The notes below the pieces were generated by a model. That model did no database searches, was not told the origin of the DNA, and worked only from the letters and a program-made list of their open reading frames with translations. Positions 32,454 through 44,847 of a DNA stretch of 64,000 nucleotides are shown here, in pieces. How positions within the stretch are numbered: the first letter of the stretch is position 1; the number at the start of each line of letters is the position of its first letter. The stretch is from Agroathelia rolfsii (taxonomy: Eukaryota > Basidiomycota > Agaricomycetes > Amylocorticiales > Amylocorticiaceae): assembly GCA_018343915.1 (NCBI GenBank), contig JABRWF010000004.1, positions 372,001-436,000 on the forward strand, read 5' to 3'. The position numbers and the translations under genes are program-made.

Positions 32454-34534
32454 TAGTACGTGCGTACTCCCCAGCCGAGAAGGGAGAAGATGATGGGTAC
32501 AAGCTCGGAACCGAGGAAGGCGATGCCGGTGTAGACCACAACCTTGGTCAACACTAAGAGAGACAAAATACCAATCAGCCAAGACAAACACGATGGGCAA
32601 GTCATGACATACCATCAGCATCATATCGCTTGACCGCATCAAGTTGATCGATAGCCCTCTTCTCACTGAGCAAACGCGACGGCGAAGGTCGCCTCGATGT
32701 AGAAGATGATCTGGACGACGACGATGATAATCCATGCGCGCCACCACTGCTAGGGTAAATCCCGCCAGCGCCTCTCACCGATGAAGCAGCACTACGGCTC
32801 TTTACGTTCCTGCTATTACCGTGCATGCTCCACCCGCCGACACCGAGGCCGAGACTGCTACCACCACCATGCACGCGGCCGACCTCTTCACCAACTTCAA
32901 GTTGGCTAGGTAGATCAACGACGGAGGGAATTGGACGGAGAGCGTGCTCGACGGGAACGGATTTGTAGTCCGTGGCGGGAGTGTAGAATCGTCGGTTCGG
33001 TAACGTGAAGCCTTGTGCAAGTAGACGGAAGGTGGGTGGGAGAATAGTACTCAGTGTGGCCTTAGCGGCGATACGCCAGACGAAGATGATGAGGATACCT
33101 ATAGGAGGTTGGGAATGAAGAAGTTTAGTGCATTAAATTTGTATTAAGGTGAATATATGCGGCCGAAAAAGGGCTCGGTTCACCCACCTACGACGAGCTT
33201 GAGCATGGCGACTCCACAGAAGATAGCCATGTCAGTCCAGGATTCCCACGCTGCACCGGGCATGACCGATGCCAGATGATGTGATGCAAACTCGCTATGG
33301 ACTGAATGCCATCGAGCCACAATCATACCCATCATCACGGATACGAACGCGATGGCATCCTCGAAGCATGGGCAGTCGTCAACTGGTTGCGGGTGCTGAT
33401 TAACCATAACGAGGCACAGAGGTACGATTATAAGGGGAACTGTATGACAGCATAAAAAATTGAGACACGGGTATCGCAAGCTGGGTGAATTTTTTATTAC
33501 CCGTCCAGCCAGTGTTATCCAACCATGTATCGAAAATGTCACCCCAGCGGTGCCATGCTATGGAAATGCCGGCACCCATGAGCACTCCCATGATGCAGTC
33601 GGTGAAGCTATGCATGGCGGTGTAAAGACGGCCATAGACGATGCTAAACGTGTAGAAGCCTAACACGGCGCAACACCACCAATAATAAGGCGAGTCATGT
33701 GGGAGGTAAGTATACAGAGATAGCGCAATAGAAACACTGTTGGTCGAATGTGTTGAGGGGAAGCCGTATTCGAGATGATGCGTGCCGATGGCTACGAGGG
33801 ATAATCAGATTAACGGATTTTAGTGGGACAAAAATTGACTTACTCAGCCGGGTAACGGGAGGGGCAAATGGCCGAGGTGAACAGATAAGGTCCTTGAGAA
33901 AGGAGGTGGTGTACACGCCCAATGCAAGTACCATCAAGAGACTAGGAACACCGTTATTCTATGAAGCGACAGCACGGTTGGAAAACCCACTCTCTGCCCA
34001 TTTTTTCGTATCCGAAGAGGAAAAAGATAGGAAGGAAGATCATGAAGAATGTGTGGGTGCCCAGAGTGGATGTATATACGAAGTATGTATCAAGCCAAGG
34101 TGTACGCACGACGTCCTATTATTCAGGTCATGAGTGACATTGATACAATGAAAATGAATGTCTATTACTCATACTTGCATGCGCGCGATGACTTGGGTCT
34201 CCCACTCAACTCTACGCACGAGTGCCCTGCGAATAGCAGCGCGCCATCGCGGCAAGGTCGCGTCGTAGACATCTGGCAGCTCCCTGCCTGGTGTAGAGAG
34301 CAAGCCTTCAACGCCTCCAGTTTTTTCGGAAAGATAAGATGATTGGACGGGGGCAGCCGCTGCCTCCCTATCAGATGCATTGTGCGGCACGGCAACGCCA
34401 TCCTTGTCGTCCGTCGGTGTATACGCTGGCGGGTGCTCGTCCACAATGATAGTGCCAGTCTGGACAATCTCACCGAATGGCTGCCCAATTAAGATGGAGG
34501 TAGGTCCTTGGTACGGTACTGAATCTCCGGCCAT
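32454..34534 (-). CDS. PAP2-family sphingoid-base-1-phosphate phosphatase (LCB3/SGPP-like)
   Basis: A multi-exon gene from ATG 34534 (MAGDSVPYQGP) to a stop at 32454. All three PAP2 signatures are visible. KDLICSPRPFAPP is C1, GFPSTHSTNS is C2 and YGRLYTAMHSFTDC is C3, holding the nucleophilic His-proton-relay Asp pair. Upstream, DATLPRWRAAIRRALVRRVEWETQVIARMQ is the characteristic N-terminal block of fungal dihydrosphingosine-1-phosphate phosphatases. Several hydrophobic spans place it in the ER membrane. The Ser/Arg-rich segment 32,640-32,880 is a cytosolic loop, followed by a last hydrophobic span ending LGWGVRTY. The enzyme returns phosphorylated long-chain bases to ceramide synthesis. 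Confidence 0.9.
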
Positions 34535-35983
34535 TGGTCCTTCTCAGAGACAAGCAATTTGCGCTATTCTCTCTCTCTTTCCCTTATCTCTGGACGGATG
34601 TTGCCTAGCAGTAACCTAGCCCTTCTGGGATTCGTAAGTTGCGTTGTTGATTTCGTGAGGTGTTGTACAGGTTATTATATGCGGCGGAGGAGGAGGGGCA
34701 GACGGTCGGTTGGGGACAAGGATGAGACGACAACGACGGTCATCAGAAGACGGAAAATCGCATATTAATATTCACTCATATTTTCCAACAACGTAATGGG
34801 CCGGCGGCACGTGCCTATTACGTAATAGTATTCCATCATGATTCACCTCCCGAAGACGTCAACAACGCCTGTCTCACTCTCACACGATTGCGCTTCATGC
34901 TTGCAATCGGACGGGCCTGGGTGGCCACATTGGCAGTGCGGATGGATCACATGGGATGCACAGTATCAGTCAATCAATTCTTCGCATACATCCACTAAAT
35001 TCAACCTCTGAGACGATTTATGTTCCATCCGGCACCCATGCCTTGGAGGTACACAATGGTGGCAGTGTTAAGAAAGACAGTGGCTTCTGCGAGATGTATC
35101 CTAGGGCATACTCTGCAACGGGTCAAAGCATAGTCCAGAAAATCAGAATATAATCAGACCTCATTTCGTTTATCCTGATAAGTGCAGCTGAGACAGTAAG
35201 TAGTCATAGGTTGTTCTGAAAATATCCCAGACACCGTCGTCGATTATAATAAAAGGTTATATATATATTATAGACAAGTGTAGTGTATCTTTATGTACAC
35301 TACTGTAGACCTTGTTTAAGCAATTACTTACTTGTGTAGAAAAGTAAAGGCTTGAGATTTCTTTATAGATTTAAGGCAAATAACTATAAAGAGTGGAAGC
35401 GATTAGTCTACCTTGTAATGCAATCAAATATTAGCCAGTACCACTTGTGGTTACTTACTTGATGTAGTTTCTTGACTACTAGGCTTGATTTGTCTTGCAA
35501 AGACTTTGGTAAGTCCTAATGAGTTGATTAGTTAGCTTGATAGCTAATGTAGGGACTTATCCCTGTTCACTCACGATTTCTGATGTGAATTCAACTTGTA
35601 TTTTCATGCTATCTACTACAGGGTTTATATACATTTCCAAATATTCAATTTTACATGATTTTCTGTATGTAAATATAGGATTGCTGTGCTCCTATCTATT
35701 ATTATCCTTATCTCTGACTCAGAATGACTCACTCCTGTGTATCTAGGTTATTCTTAGTCGCTTTCATGTGTGGATAATCTATCTATAGTATTATCTATGA
35801 CTCAGAGTGACTCACTCCTGTGTAGATAAGCTGTATCTATATAGATCAGCTATCTTTGGCTTTATCAGTGAGTCAGGATGACTCACTCCTGTGTAGATAT
35901 GCTAAACATAGCTTTTATCAGCTGTGCATCGATTATCTATAGCATCAACTGCTGTACAGGCTATATTTACTTTATCACATGCT
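34535..35983. other. AT-rich intergenic region with an AP-1-site-like tandem repeat
   Basis: There are no genes. A unit of about 30 bp containing TGACTCA-like and GTGTAGAT sequence recurs at 35714-35744, 35797-35827 and 35866-35899. The rest is AT-rich sequence, probably old transposon debris. Confidence 0.45.
35714..35899 (+). repeat. Three tandem copies (about 80 bp period) with paired TGACTCA-like sites
   Basis: Each copy contains a (G)ACTCA or GAGTCA element, a three- or four-base gap, then TGACTCACTCCTGTGTA. TGACTCA is the palindromic core bound by AP-1/Gcn4-type bZIP factors. It lies at the edge of the retroelement nest and may be repeat debris rather than a regulatory array. Confidence 0.55.
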
Positions 35984-35988
35984 ATATA

Positions 35989-36396
35989 TGTTATGAGTTC
36001 ACTAACCTTAGCCTAATTTTTCTTTTATTTTTCCTTTATTTTATCCCTTCTTTTTATTGATAGTTAAGTAGTACTACTTAGGTTAGAGTTTGGGTCATGT
36101 GATTTGCACATCACATGACTATTACTATATCAACCTTATTATGTACACCTGTAGACTTTAGACTGTTGTCTTTGTCTACAGGTGAGTAACCTATGTATTT
36201 CTACTTTACTTCAATTTAACTTTGTCTACAGTTCCTTTCTCAGCATCACTAAGAAGTGTGAAGCTAACCTAGAGAGGTAGCTAGCCCAGAGAGGTAGCTA
36301 GCCCAGAGAGGTAGCTAGGCCAGGTGGACAAGGAGTCCAGCCTTGAGGCTATCTTAGTGAGAGCATGAGTGGTGTTGGGAGGGGGACCTCCTGACA
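35989..36396 (+). repeat. Left LTR of the outer element
   Basis: 408 bp. It contains an AT-rich TATTAT box near 36138, a self-primer sequence AGACTGTTGT at 36160-36169 about 20 nt later, and an intron-like segment 36182-36231 (GTGAGT to TCTACAG). Three AGAGAGGTAGCTAG repeats lie near the 3' end. Confidence 0.88.
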
Positions 36397-37604
36397 TTAC
36401 AACAGTCTCACCACTTTCCCCTTGCCTGGTATGTCTTTGTGACTGCCAGAAGTTGTGATCGGCACAGTTGGTGTCAATTAGTGCAATTGATGTGACTTTG
36501 GTGCAGGGATGTTGCTTGGCATGGAAATGCGCGCAACCCCTTGCACAATCACTTTTTCCCCATTATTTCACTTCACTCCGTCACCCCTAAGGCCTAGGGC
36601 CTTCTAGGATTTTTCCCGCATTTTTATATATTTTCTATGGACCATAGTAGACCGAACACAAGCGCACGGCCACTGCCTTGAGTTGGCAGCAGGGCTCCCG
36701 GATTCTTCCGCGCACCCCGCACAACGCAGCCCTTACGCTTGGGCACTCTCTCACTTACTCCAACTGCTTTTGACATTATGTCTGGCTTTTTCATTTCTCT
36801 CTGGCAACTCCGTGTCTGGAACCGGTAGGCAGGGACCCTCTGGTCACCAAGCACCACCTTTCTTTTGCCTCAATACCGCTCTAAACGCCGCCGACACTCG
36901 CACAAACAAGATTGAGCAGAAGTGCTCATCCCACCTCAATCTCATCTACCGGCCGTCGACCTCGAATCAACCGGCGATTTAGCACGCTACACGCACCGTT
37001 GGAAGGACTCACATGCAACACCACGCGCACGCCGTTTGCAAGAAGAGAGCCCGGCGCCGTATACGTCATCGGCAGGGCTATCACGCATGCATTACGTACG
37101 AGCAGGTACATGTCGAATCGTGTGAGTAGGCAGGCATGAGCCGTCACTTACAAACAACCACCCACACGTTCATCGCCGCCGTTGGCACGCACACATTGCC
37201 GACGTCCACACCGCTCGATTGCCATGGTCGTGTGTGCATGATTTCGCGCGAATTCGTACACGCAACAGCAAATGAATCACCGGTCGTCGATTTTCATATC
37301 GACCAGTGATTGCTCGCACGGCACATGCATGACTGAGCATGTGCGCGATCGGTCGCAATCGTCGTCATCATTATTTCCCACCGCCGCCGCCGCCGTCTCG
37401 CTCAGTCAAGTTTATTCATGCATTGTTGTTGTCATGCTCCCACCATCGGCAGACGCCGCTGTCTCACGCGCGCGATGTTCGTCAACGCCAACGCCAGCGC
37501 CAACATTGCTCAAGTGCAGCACAAACGCGCATGCAAGGTTCAGCACAGAATATGTACACGCGACCGCCGTCATCACCATTCCCACACCGTCGTCGTGCAC
37601 TATA
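36397..37604 (+). mobile_element. Outer element interior, left part (no genes)
   Basis: The primer-binding site ACAACAGTCT (36399-36408) is exactly complementary to AGACTGTTGT in the LTR. The remainder is GC-rich and has no protein family. One copy of a hairpin module lies at 37281-37330. CTATA at 37600-37604 is the target site of the nested element. Confidence 0.7.
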
Positions 37605-38590
37605 TGTCAAGAGCACACCTGCCTCTTGTCACCAAAACTCAACTAGTGTCTACGTCAACCCCTGTAAGGTGCGGGGTAGCCAGTAAGGCTATTTTACAAC
37701 TCCTAAGACCTAGGATGCGCGGGTATACACTTCCTTGCCCGGTCTCTGCTGTCACGCAACTTCTAGCTCTTCAATCACCAGGTGTTACTCCAAGCTTACT
37801 AAGCTTTCACACGAGGTCTATTGTCAAGACAAGAAATATCTTGTGTATGCGGATAGGGGTGCGATGTATCTTAACCGCGACAAATGCAGGGCAACGCCTT
37901 TGTTTGCTTGAGTGCACTAAGCACTATGTTGTGTATACAGCGATGCAAGTGGTCAGCCAAAGGCCCGGACCTGTATTATGCACGCTAACAAAAGAGGGGC
38001 ACTAAGCGACCTCTTTAACTACTGTAGCACAGAGCTCACAGTAACCCTCTAGCACAAAGCCCTAAGGGATTTGGGAAGGGATGGAGAGAGAGAGAAGGAA
38101 GGGGGGAGATAGGCAGTCACGCCTTAAGAGATAATGGCTCTGAAGACAAAGATTTATTATGTCAGCATTTACTTAATACAAAGCACTACTGTGCTTACCT
38201 AAAGACGAAGAGAACGAATCTGAGGTCTTCAGGTAGAGGCACTACAGGGTTATATACTAATTCTACCTGGTCTGTGCGCAGTTACATAGTCTGTGCGCAG
38301 TAATGCTAAGTATAGCGTGATATTGCGCCATTATTTATTATAATGAGTCTGAAGTGGTGTCATGATCCGGACCCATGTTCTAGACTCTGCTTACATGATA
38401 TGTCACATGACTAGTGGTCACATGATGGCCAGTCACATGGTCGACTGGTCACATGACTGCTTAGTCATCAGAGTGTGTGCTTACGTAATATACAATATAT
38501 ACATCAAAAAATAGAGAAAAATTAGGAAAAATTCAGAAAAATAGTGAGAAATTCGAAATAAAATTATAATACAACGAGCGACTCGTAACA
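37605..38590 (-). repeat. 3' LTR of the chromovirus
   Basis: 986 bp, near-identical to 44848-45833. Open frames inside it, such as the 195-codon plus-strand one, recur in the other LTR and have no protein meaning. Confidence 0.93.
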
Positions 38591-38601
38591 TTACCCCCTC
38601 C

Positions 38602-41600
38602 TTAGGGGCAATCCGCCTCGGGTTGCCATTCTGTCAAATTGTCCCAGTTTTGAAAGGGTAGAAGTCCAAAGGTTGTCGCACTGATCTTTCTTGGTGCACT
38701 TGGGTTGGTTTTGTAGAAATCTCTGATAGCGTCGTCTGCATGCATATCAGATTCTCTAACCCAGGTTTGTTCTCCTGGGTATCCTTTCCAAGTGACTAAG
38801 AATTCTAGTTTTCCACGCCGTAATCTTGAGTTGAGCACCTCCTCCATTTCGTACTCTTCTTCTCCTTCTACTTCTACGGGGGGCAGTGGTTTCTGGTGAC
38901 GATCTGAAGCATGATGGGGCTTTAGTAGATGAACATGGAAGACATTGTGGATCTTGAGGTTATCTGGAAGGTCCAATTGGTAGTTCAGGTCGTTCAACTT
39001 CTTTTGTACCTTATAGGGTCCAATCCATTTTTGACTTAGTTTTTTGGATGGTCTATCAAGTTTCAAGTTTCGTGTGTTGAGCCAAACTTCCTGTCCTTCC
39101 TCAATGTCAGGGAACATCTTCTTTCCTTTGTTGTATGATTGTTCCATTTGTTCCCTTGCCATTCCTAAAGCTGCCTGTGCTTCTTTCCATGCTTCCTTGG
39201 CATTTTCTATCCAGTTGAAGGCTTCTGGAGTTGGATCTTGGATGTCTTTGGCTTCCCAATTTGGAATATAACCATAGGTAAGTTCGAAAGCACTTGTGCG
39301 TGTGCTTTTGTTTTTTCTATTGTTATGCATGAATTCTGCATATGGTAACCAGTCCACCCAATTTGTTTGTCGGTGATTGCAGAAAATCCTGAGGTACTGT
39401 TCTACCTCCTGATTCACACGCTCAGTTTGTCCATCACTTTGTGGGTGATACGCTGTGGACAATGCAGTCTTGATGTGTAAACTAGCATGTATATCTTTCA
39501 TCACCTGACTTGCAAATTGGGGGCCACGATCCGAGGTCCATGTTGACGGTGTACCATGAAGTTTGAACACGTTTTTGACATATAGTTCAGCTACGTCTTT
39601 GGCAGATATGTTTTCATTGGTTGGTATGAAGTGTGCCAATTTTGTTAGCCTATCTACTACCACCAGAATTGAGTCAAACCCATGTGACTTGGGTAGTTTA
39701 ACAATCAAATCTGAGGTTACGTGTTCCCATGGTTTGCCTGGTACGGGGAGAGGTTGAAGTAATCCGGGTAATGCTTGTCTACTAGGTTTATTTGCTTGGC
39801 ATAGTAAGCATGAATCTACATATTGGTTTATTTCTTTCGTCATATTGATCCAATAGTAATTTCTGCTTATGAGCTCTAGTGTTTTTGTGCGTCCCGGATG
39901 TCCTGCTAGTGCTGAGTCATGGTATTTGGCCAAAATCTTTTCTTTCAGACTTTTATTGGGGGGCATAAATACCTTTTCCCTATATAGCACTAGTCCGTCT
40001 TCTGTTTCCCAATCCTGTAACCCCAAGGCAATTCATCGTGGACCTATCTTGACAATCTGATAGAGGGATTCCAGCAACTCGGTGCTCTCCCGTCTAACTT
40101 CTGCCAGGATCTCCTTTTCTCCTTCAACCAAAACATGTCCTCTTTTTGCAGCCATGATTTTAAAATGGGCGGGTTGTAAGACGGTGACATTGAGATTGTC
40201 CTGAGAATCTTCCGTATAAAAATCTGGTTGTCGGGATAGGGCATCAGCTCGTCCATTGGTCGATCCTTTTTTGTAGCACAGGGTAAAATTGTATTCTTGT
40301 AGGATCCTGTACCACCGTGCTTGTCGTCGACTCAAATGCTGACTTGTTGCCCAATACTCCAAATTCTTATGATCAGACCAAATTTCTACCGGTTTGGGCA
40401 ATCCAATGATATAATGACGCCATTCTTCCAATGCTCGGATAATTGCCAGCATTTCCTTATCCCAGATGTCATAGTTTCGTTGAGCATCATCCATGGATTT
40501 GGAATGGAATGCAATGGGGTGCCATTCACCATCATCCTGCAACTGGGAAAAGACTCCACCAGTTGCGTAACCCGAGGCATCAGTTTCAATTCGACTTTCT
40601 CTCTGGTGATCGTATATTGCTAACACTGGGGCTGTAGTGAAAGCCTTTTTGAGATCGTCAAATGATTTCTGTTCCTCCTTTTCCCATTTCCAAGCACCTT
40701 TGCCTGTTAATTTGTCGAGGGGTTTAGTAATATCGCTGAACCCTTTGATAAATCTCCGATAATAATTAGCTAGACCTCTGAATTTTTGCACATCTTTGAC
40801 TGTCTTAGGGACGGGCCAGTCTAGGATTGCTTGCACCTTTTCATTGGTCATCTGTACGCGGTTGTAGCTAATTATTATGCCTAGGAATTCCACCTCCGGT
40901 ACTTCGAATAGGCATTTTTCTAGGTTTGCGAATAGGTCGTTTTCCGCTAACCTTCTTAAAACCTCATGTACCAGTCTTCGATGTTCTTCCAGGTCGGCAG
41001 TGGCAATTATGATGTCATCTATGTATACATACACCAATCCTTGCGCGATTAGGTCTGCAAATATTTCGTCCATCATGGCTTGGAATGTGGCTGGGGCGTT
41101 GCATAAACCAAAAGTCATTACTAGGGGTTCAAAGAGTCCTCGAGGGGTTATGAATGCTGCCCGCTCTTGGTGTCCTTCTTTGATAAGTACATTATTGTAT
41201 CCCCACCGCAGATCTAATTTGGTAAATATTTTAGCCCTAGAGAGTCCATCAACGATAGAGGAAATGAGCGGTAATGGATAGGAGTTCTTTATAGTGATAT
41301 TATTTAGTCGGCGATAATCCACTATAGGCCTTAATTTTCCATTTTTCTTAGGTATGAAAAAGAAAGGCGAGGCATAAGGGCTTTGGGATTTTCTTATGTA
41401 GCCCTTTGCCAGATTCTCCTCTAAGTACGCATCCAGCTCTTTTAACTCTGGGATTGACAGGGGGTATACCTTGGCTCGTTTCATCTCTACCCCTTCTACC
41501 AGTTCGATTTTATGGTCATATGGTTTACTGGTAGGAAAGTGTTGAGACTCTGCCTCGGAAAATACCCTGGCATGTTGTTGGTATTGGGGTGGCAAACCCA

Positions 41601-42105
41601 CAGTTGCAGCCAGTTTTGGAGGGGATTCCTCATCTTTTATGATTTTGTTGATTTTTTTGTATTCCTTATCTTTTAGCAAGTCGTCCATTAAAGTTACATT
41701 TCCCTTTTTCCAGTTAATAACGGGGTTTTCTAGCCTTAGCCAATCAATACCTAAGATTACATCCTCGGTACCAATGTCCACTACTAAGAACACCAATCGT
41801 CGTTTTTCCTGTCCTATCTGGGTCAAGAGCGTAACGTATTCTGAAATGAAACCAATCGCATTGGGAGAATTGTCTATATTGTACAAAGGAATTTTTTTAT
41901 GTAATTGTGAAGTTTTTATGTTATGTTTTTCTACAAATTTTTTGTTTATAAAGGTGGAGGTAGCTTCAGAATCGATCATAGCTGATAGGGAAATAGTAGA
42001 GAAGTGTCCATGGAACATAATAGGTATATTTAGGTGTTGTCCATGCACACCTTGTACAGAAGAGGCAGAAATAGAAAAAGAGGAAGATGTAAAAATTGAA
42101 GACAT
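38602..42105 (-). pseudogene. pol: pol of the chromovirus: protease, RT, RNase H, integrase, chromodomain; one in-frame stop
   Basis: One reading frame runs from 42105 to 38602, broken only by TGA at 40033-40035 between RNase H and integrase. In order: a retropepsin-like motif AMIDSEATS (the usual Asp-Ser-Gly is Asp-Ser-Glu here); RT with YIDDIII; RNase H with ETDASGYATGG and DKEMLAII; integrase zinc motif (HDSALAGHPGR, CLLCQ) and D-D-E core (TSDLIV, TSDRGPQF, QTERVNQE); and a C-terminal chromodomain (EEVLNSRLRRGKLEFLVTWKGY). The chromodomain places it among fungal chromoviruses, which target heterochromatin. The stop and the Gly-to-Glu change are both C:G to T:A transitions, consistent with repeat-induced or deamination decay. 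Confidence 0.9.
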
Positions 42106-42131
42106 TTTATTTTGTACAAATTGGTCAGTAG

Positions 42132-43125
42132 CATTGTGTTACGAGTCGCTCATTGTACTATAATTTTATTTCGGATTTTTCATTATTTTTCTGATTTTTC
42201 TCTGATTTTTCTCTATTTTTTGAGGTATATATTGTACATTACATAAGCACACATTCTGATGACTAAGCAAGTCATGTGACCAGCCAACCACGTGACTGGC
42301 CATCATGTGACCACTAGTCATGTGACATATTATGAAAGCAGAGTCTAGAACAAGGGTCCGGATCATGACACCACTTTAGACTCACTATAACAAACAATAG
42401 CGCAATGTCACGCCATACTTAGCATTACGGTGCACAGACCATGTAACTACGCATAGACCAGGTAGAATTAGTATATAACCCTGTAGTGCGTCTACCTGAA
42501 GACCTCAGATTCGTTCTCTTTGTCTTCAGGTAAGCACAGTAGTGCTTTGTATTAAATAGATGCTAACGTAATAAAAACTTTGTCTTCAGAGCCTATATTC
42601 TCTCTAGGCTTCAGAGCCTGTCTCGCCCCCTCTCTCTCTCCCCACTTTCAAAATCCTCTCTGCTTCGTGCTAGGAGGTAACCAGTGTGCTTAGTGCTACT
42701 GGTTGTTTAGAGGTCGCTCAGTGCCCCTCTACGTTAGAACGCATAAGACAGGTCTAGCCCTTTGGGTGACCATTTGCGTCTCTGTAAACAAACTCATAGT
42801 GCTCAGTGCACTCAAGCAAGCAAAGGCATTGCCCTGCGCTTGTTGTGGTTAAGATACATCGCACGCCTAGTGGCATACACAAGACAACTTGTGTTCTGAG
42901 TGTAGACCTCGCTTGAAAGTCTTGCAGACTTGGAGTAAAGCTTGGTGACATAAAGACTCGAGTTTGCGTGATAGCTACAACAGCGCAAGGAAGTGTACAC
43001 CCACGCGTCCCTAGTCTTAGGAGTTGTAAAATAGCCGATACTTGGCTACCCCGTACCTTTGAGGGGTTGACGTAGACTTAGGTTGAGTTTTAGTGGCAAG
43101 AGACAGGTGTGCTCTTGATACATTG
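42132..43125 (+). mobile_element. Inverted solo LTR nested between gag and pol, TSD CATTG
   Basis: Positions 42137-43120 (984 bp) match the reverse complement of the flanking chromovirus LTRs with visible divergence. CATTG directly flanks both ends (42132-42136 and 43121-43125), so this is an independent insertion that later recombined down to one LTR. It ends in GATA where the others end in GACA, another C-to-T change. It keeps the self-primer sequence and the intron-like segment. Confidence 0.9.
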
Positions 43126-43144
43126 GCCGCATACTCTGACCGAT

Positions 43145-44446
43145 TTAAAAACCCAGCTTGTCTTTTAAGGCCGCAATCATTTGACCTTGTTCTTGGATTA
43201 TGTTAAACATGTCGTCCTGAGTCATTGGGCTACTTGTTGGCCCCTGGTTTGCTGGTGGTGGTGATGTTGGTGTTGGCGCTGATGCCGCCGCCACCTTCTG
43301 GAAAGGATTGTTTGAGCTGCCTTTATCAGCTTTTGGACTTCTGCAGTCCCGTGCTATATGCCCTTTCTTTTGGCAATTGTAGCAAATGATATCCTTCCGT
43401 CGGAAGGGGTTGTTGGATTGTGTGGCTGGATTATTTTGCGTTGCAGCCACTTGCAACGGGGAGGTCTGTTGAACAGGACCTGCGCTCAGGAATGGGTTTT
43501 TTGATGTATTGGGTGTCCTTCCCAATATGGTAGCCGAAATATCCATGGCATCAGGATCATTTCGCTGGAGATCTGACTGGGGGTTATTGTTATACCAGTA
43601 TCTTTTACTGGATAACATCTCTTCCTTCATTAAATTGACTTCTGCATCATGTACTGCATTCATCAATTTTGTTAGGGTTGAGGTATCCCTATCCCAACCA
43701 GTGATGATTCGTCGTAGTTTGACATTCATCCTCTCCAGGTACTTTTCTTGAAGGTCATTGTCAGATAACCCTGTCCTTTTACCCAGCAACATAAAGGCCA
43801 TCCCGAAATTTCTCGTGGATGTGGTGCCCTGTCGTAGGTGACGCAGTTGGTCTCTTGCTGCTACCTTTTCATCAAAGGCCCCAAATAAGGATTTGAAGCT
43901 TTCGATTACTTCCTGGTATGTTACGGGCCCAGGTACCCGGTTCTGTAGTCCTAATTCGGTGTATCACAGGCTGGACCAAGCCGTGGCACCTTCCACCATT
44001 AACCCTAAAAGGTACTTGACCTTCTCCTCATCCGTGACATACACCCTTGGATTCAATTCCAGGTAAGCCTGAAATTTTTGAAGGAATGGGTGATAATTAA
44101 CCCATTGTCCATCGAATGTAGGTGGCGCATGGCCAATTTCTTTTGGCTTGCCTTGCGACTCGCCTTGCTGCTGCATCCACTGCATCATCATTGTCTGGTT
44201 TTGGATGAGCTACTGCATAAGTGCAGCATTGTCAACTTGTTGCGCCATGGGTGATTCTGGTCGAGGTGATACGTGGGCTGAGGCTTGTGCTGACGCGTGA
44301 GCCGATGGGAATGGGGGTAAGAATGTAGGATTTTCCTCGTCAGAGGATTCGGCTTCAGATGATTCTTCTTCGGAAGATTCTTCTGACTCAGCAGGGGGAG
44401 TGGGTTCTCGAGGTGGGGTTTGGTGTGAAATGGTGGGCAAGCTCAA
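43145..44446 (-). pseudogene. gag: gag of the chromovirus, with two in-frame stops
   Basis: One frame from 44446 to 43145, about 430 codons, interrupted by TAG at 44210-44212 and TGA at 43964-43966. It starts with an acidic Glu/Ser-rich region, then a capsid-like domain (PPTFDGQWVNYHPFLQKFQAYLE; KYLERMNVKLRRII) and ends in one CCHC zinc knuckle (CYNCQKKGHIARDC). Both stops could come from C-to-T changes in CAG and CGA codons. The frame ends about 60 bp before pol once the inserted solo LTR is removed, so gag and pol were separate open frames. Confidence 0.87.
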
Positions 44447-44834
44447 TAGTAAAGACTGGAGACTCCCAAAGTGATTTATACAAGATAAAAAGTTTTTGTT
44501 TTGCCCTTTGAGCTAGGCCTAATTCTACTGAATGTATGCTACTTGTTTTGGGCTACTTGTAGCGACCGGAGTCTTTTTTGTCTATCCACTCGGGTGATGT
44601 TCCCTTTAATAGCTCGAAAAAACCAATGCAACCGTGGATACTAATACCACTTGCAAGCTGGCCAAGAATACTCCCAAAACAAGAGATGTGCGAATGTGAA
44701 AACTACTACTTAGTATCGTATTTGACCGTGGTAGTTTACGAAATTTTCTACAGTAATTGTTTTTTGCTCAAAATAATGTGGCTCATGACACCACCTCTAG
44801 TTGCACGGAGCAGCTAGCGCAGAAAGGGGAGGGG

Positions 44835-44845
44835 AGATTCGTTCT
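44835..44845 (-). other. Self-primer-type primer-binding site of the chromovirus
   Basis: On the element's sense strand this reads AGAACGAATCT, 2 nt inside the 5' LTR edge. It is exactly complementary to AGATTCGTTCT at 45454-45464 in the LTR, about 28 nt after a TATATAA box, where transcription should start. This is the arrangement known from Tf1, where the mRNA 5' end folds back and primes reverse transcription. No match to the usual initiator-tRNA site is visible. Confidence 0.75.
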
Positions 44846-44847
44846 AA

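Noticed and set aside
37418..38005. A 195-codon open frame on the plus strand
   Set aside because: It lies mostly in the chromovirus LTR, is repeated in the other LTR (44757-45248), and runs opposite to the element's genes.
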